Shown in pieces: positions 49,901 to 52,310 of a stretch of 52,310 nt of DNA (the first letter of the stretch is position 1; each line of letters opens with the position of its first letter). Under the pieces are notes generated by a model. It did no database searches, was not told the origin of the DNA, and saw only the letters and a program-made list of their open reading frames with translations. The position numbers were made by a program, and so were the translations under genes. The stretch is from an uncultured Prevotellaceae bacterium. GTDB lineage: Bacteria; Bacteroidota; Bacteroidia; Bacteroidales; Bacteroidaceae. Where the stretch lies: positions 1-52,310 of the forward strand of contig CAMHNI010000023.1 in the NCBI GenBank assembly GCA_946186505.1, written 5' to 3'.

Positions 49901-50507
49901 CAACTAATATATTATCAATAGTTCGAATAATAGCATTACAATTGTCACGGGAGTCATATACCATATTTTCTTCCTCTACAACAATGGATGTCAAGCCGCT
50001 ACATTCATTGAAAGCACGTTCGCCAATCGACGTCACGCTGGAAGGAATCGTCAACGATGTTAAGCCACTGCAACTCTCGAAAGCACGGGCGCCAATTGAC
50101 ATCACACCCTCAGGAATCGTCAACGACGTCAAGCCGCTGCAGCCATAGAAAGCCTCATCGCCAATTGACATCACACCCTCAGGAATCGTCAACGACGTCA
50201 CGCCGCTGCATCCATAGAAAGCACCAAAGTCAATCGACGTCACACTCGAAGGAATCGTCACTGACGTCAAGCTGCTACAATCACCCAACCCCCCTTCGCC
50301 TATCGACGTCACACTACGTCCGTCATAAACTTCTGGAATCACGATTGTGTTGCTATAGCTATCCTCATGCCCGCTGACATAGCAGGTCGACTCATCATCA
50401 TTCGCAGTGTACTGGACTCCCTGCGAATCACTCACCGTGCCCGAGAACTGAGCGAACGTCAGTAGCGAGCAATACAGAAATGTCACTAGTAATTGTAAAC
50501 GCTTCAT
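46992..50507 (-). CDS. BspA-type leucine-rich repeat surface protein with cohesin-like and dockerin modules
   Basis: The 1171-residue protein has a signal peptide (MKRLQLLVTFLYCSLLTFAQ). LRR_5 repeats of 23 residues (SVTSIGEFAFYGCSGLKSVTIPS type) fill about 60-535, interrupted twice by a 46-residue variant (YDSRDNCNAI...). A first cohesin-like beta-sandwich lies at about 550-700 (IRGFQFDMYLPIGV), a dockerin pair at about 705-765 (GDISGDGEVDVSDY; DVNKDNVVDVLDY, both with calcium-loop Asp/Asn), and a second cohesin-like copy at about 775-930 (IRGFQFDLYLPEGM). The C-terminal module ends SEIYNLNGQRI...GVYIVNGKKVVIK. BspA proteins bind host or extracellular ligands. The gene starts ten bases after the PD-(D/E)XK gene and is followed by a peptide gene. 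Confidence 0.9.
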   Translation of the reverse strand: MKRLQLLVTFLYCSLLTFAQFSGTVSDSQGVQYTANDDESTCYVSGHEDSYSNTIVIPEVYDGRSVTSIGEGGLGDCSSLTSVTIPSSVTSIDFGAFYGCSGVTSLTIPEGVMSIGDEAFYGCSGLTSLTIPEGVMSIGARAFESCSGLTSLTIPSSVTSIGERAFNECSGLTSIVVEEENMVYDSRDNCNAIIRTIDNILVAGCRNTVISSSVTSIGDWAFSGCSGMTSLSIPSSVMSIGDYAFSGCSGLTSLTIPSSVTSIGGDAFSHCSGLTSVTIPSSVTSIGNFAFWACSSLASVTIPSSVTSIGEFAFYGCSSLKSVTIPSSVTSIGECAFNECSGLTSLTIPSSVTSIGRKAFDVCSGLTSIIVEEGNTVYDSRDNCNAIIKAADNTLITGCKNTVIPTNVTSIGSNAFAGCSGLTSLTIPSSVTSIGSGAFIRCTSLTSLTIPSSVTSIGEFAFYRCSGLKSVTIPSSVTSIGNYAFERCTGLTSVTIGWDTPIDINAFQSSNYKNATLYVPKGTKAAYQSTSVWKDFGSIEEYEKPQDNVAVTDVLAIDNVIYMEPLKVTKGKEVDITLKMKNTVGIRGFQFDMYLPIGVTVKKDGNNRFVSSLNNVRLPDGSVHTLTVNEQPDGAVRFLCGSQYDETFTGTKGDILTVRLCIDARMFDGQYPVILKDVKLTETNIDNYYLTETLQTAMTVLSYVPGDISGDGEVDVSDYIGVANHIMGNTPEGFNVEAADVNKDNVVDVLDYIGIANLILYNSVYGNTNVDASRSTQRRAATDVSTLNNAIYIEPFTAEANGETQVSIKMKNTAEIRGFQFDLYLPEGMTAKKDANNRIVCALNNNRRPAGDQHTLTVSEQPDGAIRFLCGSQFDETFTGTDGEIATLTICVAANVAAGEKPVYLRKMKLTETDISKYYVTSEVETTVTVTGAADGRIVLSETSTTAPDNATGADVRVVRTITQDNWSTICLPFAMTEAQVKAAFGDGVQLGDFTSWSPVKESESVVGINVGFTTVTAIEANHPYIIKVEEPVTEFTVDGVNIEASAKPKVQVGTKASERGYMYGTYTATTVPEESVFLSGNKFYYSVGDSPIKAFRAYFEFRDVLDAYYDVAEARITFSLDGNTLDATLVNSVEVKSEQLKSEIYNLNGQRISKAGKGVYIVNGKKVVIK
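49010..50330 (-). repeat. 69-bp tandem repeat array encoding leucine-rich repeats
   Basis: About 18 units of 69 bases (23 codons) recur on the minus strand, each holding a core like GTGACGTCGATTGGC or its variants and GGATTGACATC-type ends, plus two longer units at about 49290-49400 and 49880-50000. Units are highly similar at DNA level, so copy number could change by recombination or slippage. Confidence 0.85.
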
Positions 50508-50517
50508 ATTATATTTA

Positions 50518-51225
50518 TTATTTCTTTGGTATTAAATTGTCCAAGCTCTCATATCGCAATGTCTTCTCATTGTATAGGACACAGATTATGCGAGGACATA
50601 AATCTTCATCTACCTTTAGTTCCGTTATATTAATATTGTCTATGACATCAGAAGGCTTCAAATCTCTTTCGTCGTTACCCCAATATTTGTCAGTTAACAG
50701 AAATACCGCATACTTGTATCCGCTCCATTCAATATTGTACTTCGCGTGCAAATCATTCCTAAGGAAAAAGCCTAACTTATTAATATCTTTTGTTAAAGCT
50801 TCTTTGTTGCATCTTATAGTTGATTTTCTTTTAATCTCACAGACAATATAATTTTTTGAAGAGTCGTTCCCACCATGCAAAACCATGTCTGGATATGAAT
50901 AATCATTCGCTAATGGAATCTTCTCTATAAAATCTTTTCGTATTTCTGCATTTATCTTATATTTGTCACGAGTTTTAAATAAAGGTACCCCGTCAACCTC
51001 ATCATTCATATTCCACTGGAAATACAATTCGTATGCAAAAGCCCTCTCCACATAGGGTATACTCTCAGCCTCGTTATCATTTATTGACCAATACAAATAA
51101 TCATCAGTGACTTTCTTAATTGAATTAAAAAAAGAGTGCATCAACACCTGCATTTCATCATCAACTCCTTCAATTTTTACACTAGGATTATAATCTTTCC
51201 ACATAGACACCCTGTTTTGCGCCAT
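50518..51225 (-). CDS. PD-(D/E)XK-like protein of unknown function
   Basis: The 235-residue soluble protein contains YPDMVLHGGNDSS followed by NYIVCEIKRKS near residue 130, the D...ExK arrangement of the PD-(D/E)XK nuclease fold. An upstream Glu in FAYELYFQW could complete the site. I do not recognise the family further. The gene is clearly more AT-rich than its neighbours (many ATA, AAA and TTA codons), suggesting transfer. GAGG lies four bases before the ATG. It sits ten bases upstream of the LRR gene and downstream of a leader of about 325 bases. Confidence 0.65.
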   Translation of the reverse strand: MAQNRVSMWKDYNPSVKIEGVDDEMQVLMHSFFNSIKKVTDDYLYWSINDNEAESIPYVERAFAYELYFQWNMNDEVDGVPLFKTRDKYKINAEIRKDFIEKIPLANDYSYPDMVLHGGNDSSKNYIVCEIKRKSTIRCNKEALTKDINKLGFFLRNDLHAKYNIEWSGYKYAVFLLTDKYWGNDERDLKPSDVIDNINITELKVDEDLCPRIICVLYNEKTLRYESLDNLIPKK

Positions 51226-51550
51226 CCCTCACACCCCAGAGTCGGCAGTTAATAGATTCGTCAAAGGTTCAGCTTATGATACAAAAAAGGCGCAGGTGTC
51301 TGTTTCTTTGCCCATCCTGGCACCTTGGGCCTTCGCATTGCCTCGCCACACAGGATAGACAACGCAGTTAGCCCACGCCAGCACGAACTATATAAGATAG
51401 GTATATAGAAACGCACTACGTGACGCTTTGGTTGTCATCTGTCTGCTGTGGCTGTGAAGTTGCGAAGTTCAAGGTGCACAACGACAGACGTCCGAAAACG
51501 TCTTTCTCATATTTAAGACCGCCCGCAGCCCACGAATGAGCTAACAAGCG
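51226..51550 (-). promoter_or_regulatory. Long structured leader of the PD-(D/E)XK / LRR operon
   Basis: Between the promoter at 51557-51587 and the ATG at 51225 lie about 325 bases without a credible gene. It contains CTATATA-agatagg-TATATAG (51388-51408), AGACGT-ccgaaa-ACGTCT (51486-51503) and GC-rich segments able to pair around 51285-51375. It could be a regulatory RNA leader; no known riboswitch class was recognised. Confidence 0.4.
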
Positions 51551-51556
51551 ATGGTG

Positions 51557-51587
51557 CAAAGATACGAATAAGTGAGCAAAGAACAAA
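51557..51587 (-). promoter_or_regulatory. Promoter of the PD-(D/E)XK / LRR / peptide operon
   Basis: On the minus strand TTTG (51584-51587), a 19-base spacer and TATCTTTG (51557-51564) match the consensus. The upstream AT-rich block ending TATTTTGTTCT and downstream GCACC are shared with the thrS promoter. Confidence 0.65.
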
Positions 51588-51700
51588 ATAAAAAGACGAG
51601 TTTTTTTATTTTTTCTTTCGAGCGTGAGTATCTTCGACGAAGTCAGAGATAAGAAATAAAAATGAAAGTTCCAAGAAAAACGACAGAAAATGTTTTTTAT

Positions 51701-51734
51701 GCGGTCACGGTCACAGCTGTGACCATGTGACCGC
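51701..51734. repeat. Near-perfect 34-base palindrome
   Basis: The core GGTCACAGCTGTGACC (51709-51724) is a perfect palindrome, flanked by GCGGTCAC on the left and GTGACCGC on the right with a two-base asymmetry. GTCAC/GTGAC half-sites therefore occur four times. Confidence 0.8.
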
Positions 51735-52116
51735 CAGGCTAACTGCCCCATATAGATAAGCTAACTAACCCATATAGCATCGTTAAGTGGCATAGTTAGC
51801 AAGATGCCGCAATCTGCATAGTGGGCTTGGTTTGCCGTAACTAAACCCGAGGTTTGGTCGGACTAAACTCAGGGTTTGGTCGGACCAAAGGGGATGTTCC
51901 CAGGTTGGGAACATTTGCGAGGAGATGCTCGTGATTGTCAGGTCACTCTTGGTGTCTGACACGTTGCGTGACTTTTCTCTCCATCCCTCCCGTTATCTTC
52001 TGAAATGCCTTTGTGAATAGGGGTTTCGGCATGGGAGAGATGTTATTTATCCCTCCCATATCTCTCCCATCACGACTTGCAGAGATTGATAATCGATTGA
52101 TGCGGACACAGATGAC

Positions 52117-52163
52117 GACGGGAGAGATACGGGAGAGATGACGGGAGAGATGACGGGAGAGAT
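52117..52163. repeat. Tandem 12-base repeat GACGGGAGAGAT
   Basis: Four consecutive units (the second lacks its first base) run from 52117 to 52163. The core GGGAGAGAT also appears singly, in both orientations, between 52030 and 52220. Confidence 0.85.
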
Positions 52164-52170
52164 GAAAATA

Positions 52171-52199
52171 GCAAAAGCCCTTTGTATAAAGGGCTTTGC
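52171..52199. terminator. Hairpin AAAGCCCTTT / AAAGGGCTTT
   Basis: AAAGCCCTTT (52174-52183) and AAAGGGCTTT (52188-52197) form a perfect 10-bp stem with a 4-base loop, extended by GC/GC pairs. Minus-strand RNA continues TTTTGCTATTTTC after it, so a minus-strand terminator is possible. Confidence 0.45.
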
Positions 52200-52310
52200 G
52201 ACATCCGATGGGAGAGATGAGGGATTTTGAAGCGCTTCGCTAGTGTACACAAAAGGAACCGCATTCTATGGTAAATTCCAAACATATTATGCGATTTAAC
52301 TATTTATTTA

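Larger units (their letters stand above)
51735..52310. other. Repeat-rich region without a convincing gene at the right edge
   Basis: It contains two copies of GTTTGGTCGGAC(T/C)AAA spaced 22 bases apart (51852 and 51874), the palindrome ATGTTCCCA-ggt-TGGGAACAT (51894-51914), several scattered GGGAGAGAT or ATCTCTCCC words, a 12-base tandem array (52117-52163) and a hairpin (52171-52199). Open frames here are short and low in complexity. No transposase or integrase is visible. Confidence 0.6.

Noticed and set aside
49010..50330. CRISPR-like regular repeats
   Set aside because: The 69-base period is in frame and encodes 23-residue leucine-rich repeats; there are no unique spacers or cas genes.
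51416..51751. 111-codon minus-strand frame near the right end
   Set aside because: It crosses the promoter at 51557-51587 and the leader, and its Phe/Leu-rich stretch reflects AT-rich promoter DNA.
51735..52310. Insertion sequence or integrative element end
   Set aside because: Repeats are dense but no transposase, integrase, terminal inverted repeat pair or target duplication could be seen before the window ends.

Overview
The window looks like chromosome from a gut- or rumen-type Prevotella/Xylanibacter relative (Bacteroidota). Three things point there. Promoters repeatedly show the Bacteroidota pattern TTTG-N19/20-TAnnTTTG, and Shine-Dalgarno sequences are weak. The gene set is typical of the group: an LpxC-FabZ fusion, a DAHP synthase-chorismate mutase fusion, a TamL-type lipoprotein barrel, DUF4450 and BT_3928 families, BspA-type leucine-rich repeats and propeller/AraC regulators. 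Several large secreted proteins end in the same short G-(L/I/V)-Y-I-V-x-G-(K/R)-K tail. There is no rRNA, CRISPR array, transposase or susC/susD pair.

Layout. 1-925: left edge with a possible partial gene, a possible HTH-regulator remnant and tRNA-His. 926-7448: a periplasmic nucleotidase/phosphoesterase, convergent with an HD phosphohydrolase-lpxD-lpxC/fabZ lipid A cluster, and a MORN-GH25 lysozyme. 7535-7702: tRNA-Arg with an unusual tertiary pair. 7838-18052: a DUF4450 protein, a WalJ-like metallo-hydrolase, a small lipoprotein, tamL, dapA and a large ricin/FN3/LamG secreted protein. 18332-22891: an aromatic amino acid operon (pheA, aminotransferase, DAHP synthase-CM, tyrA) headed by a Tyr/Phe-rich leader peptide and attenuator, with long inverted-repeat elements in all three gene junctions. 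23033-26768: a PL1 pectate lyase plus a small peptide gene. 26880-31122: DUF1599, BT_3928 family, tpiA, SPOR, folE and a hypothetical gene as one operon. 31210-32755: a lipoprotein and agmatine deiminase. 32772-41183: a membrane-anchored propeller/AraC regulator facing a giant acetylesterase-pectin methylesterase, then a small peptide gene and the ghost of a second C-terminal tail. 41294-46508: cca (with an in-frame palindromic insertion), GH27 and thrS. 46793-51550: a PD-(D/E)XK-like gene, a BspA/cohesin-like/dockerin surface protein and a third small peptide gene behind a long leader. 51550-52310: palindromes and 12-bp tandem repeats without a convincing gene.

The most interesting signal is a family of 51-60 residue peptides (at 23033, 40904 and 46793, all three too short to stand out as genes) with a shared N-terminus of the form MKkY-xx-P-xx-E-V/M-L/M...EQ..(L/I)x(A/S)S and an acidic/aromatic C-terminus. 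Each begins 16-22 nt after the stop codon of a large secreted protein that has the same C-terminal beta-module and tail. Other leads are the Tyr/Phe attenuator, the palindromic elements that invaded gene junctions and coding sequence, the membrane-bound one-component pectin regulator with a 22-bp-spaced direct repeat in front of its probable target, and the cohesin-like/dockerin/cohesin-like module in the leucine-rich repeat protein.

Glycan-active genes (PL1, CE12-like/CE8, GH27, DUF4450, ricin/LamG protein, GH25) are dispersed, so pectin use here appears to rely on free secreted multidomain enzymes rather than one classical PUL. All calls are from reading the sequence; no database search was run.
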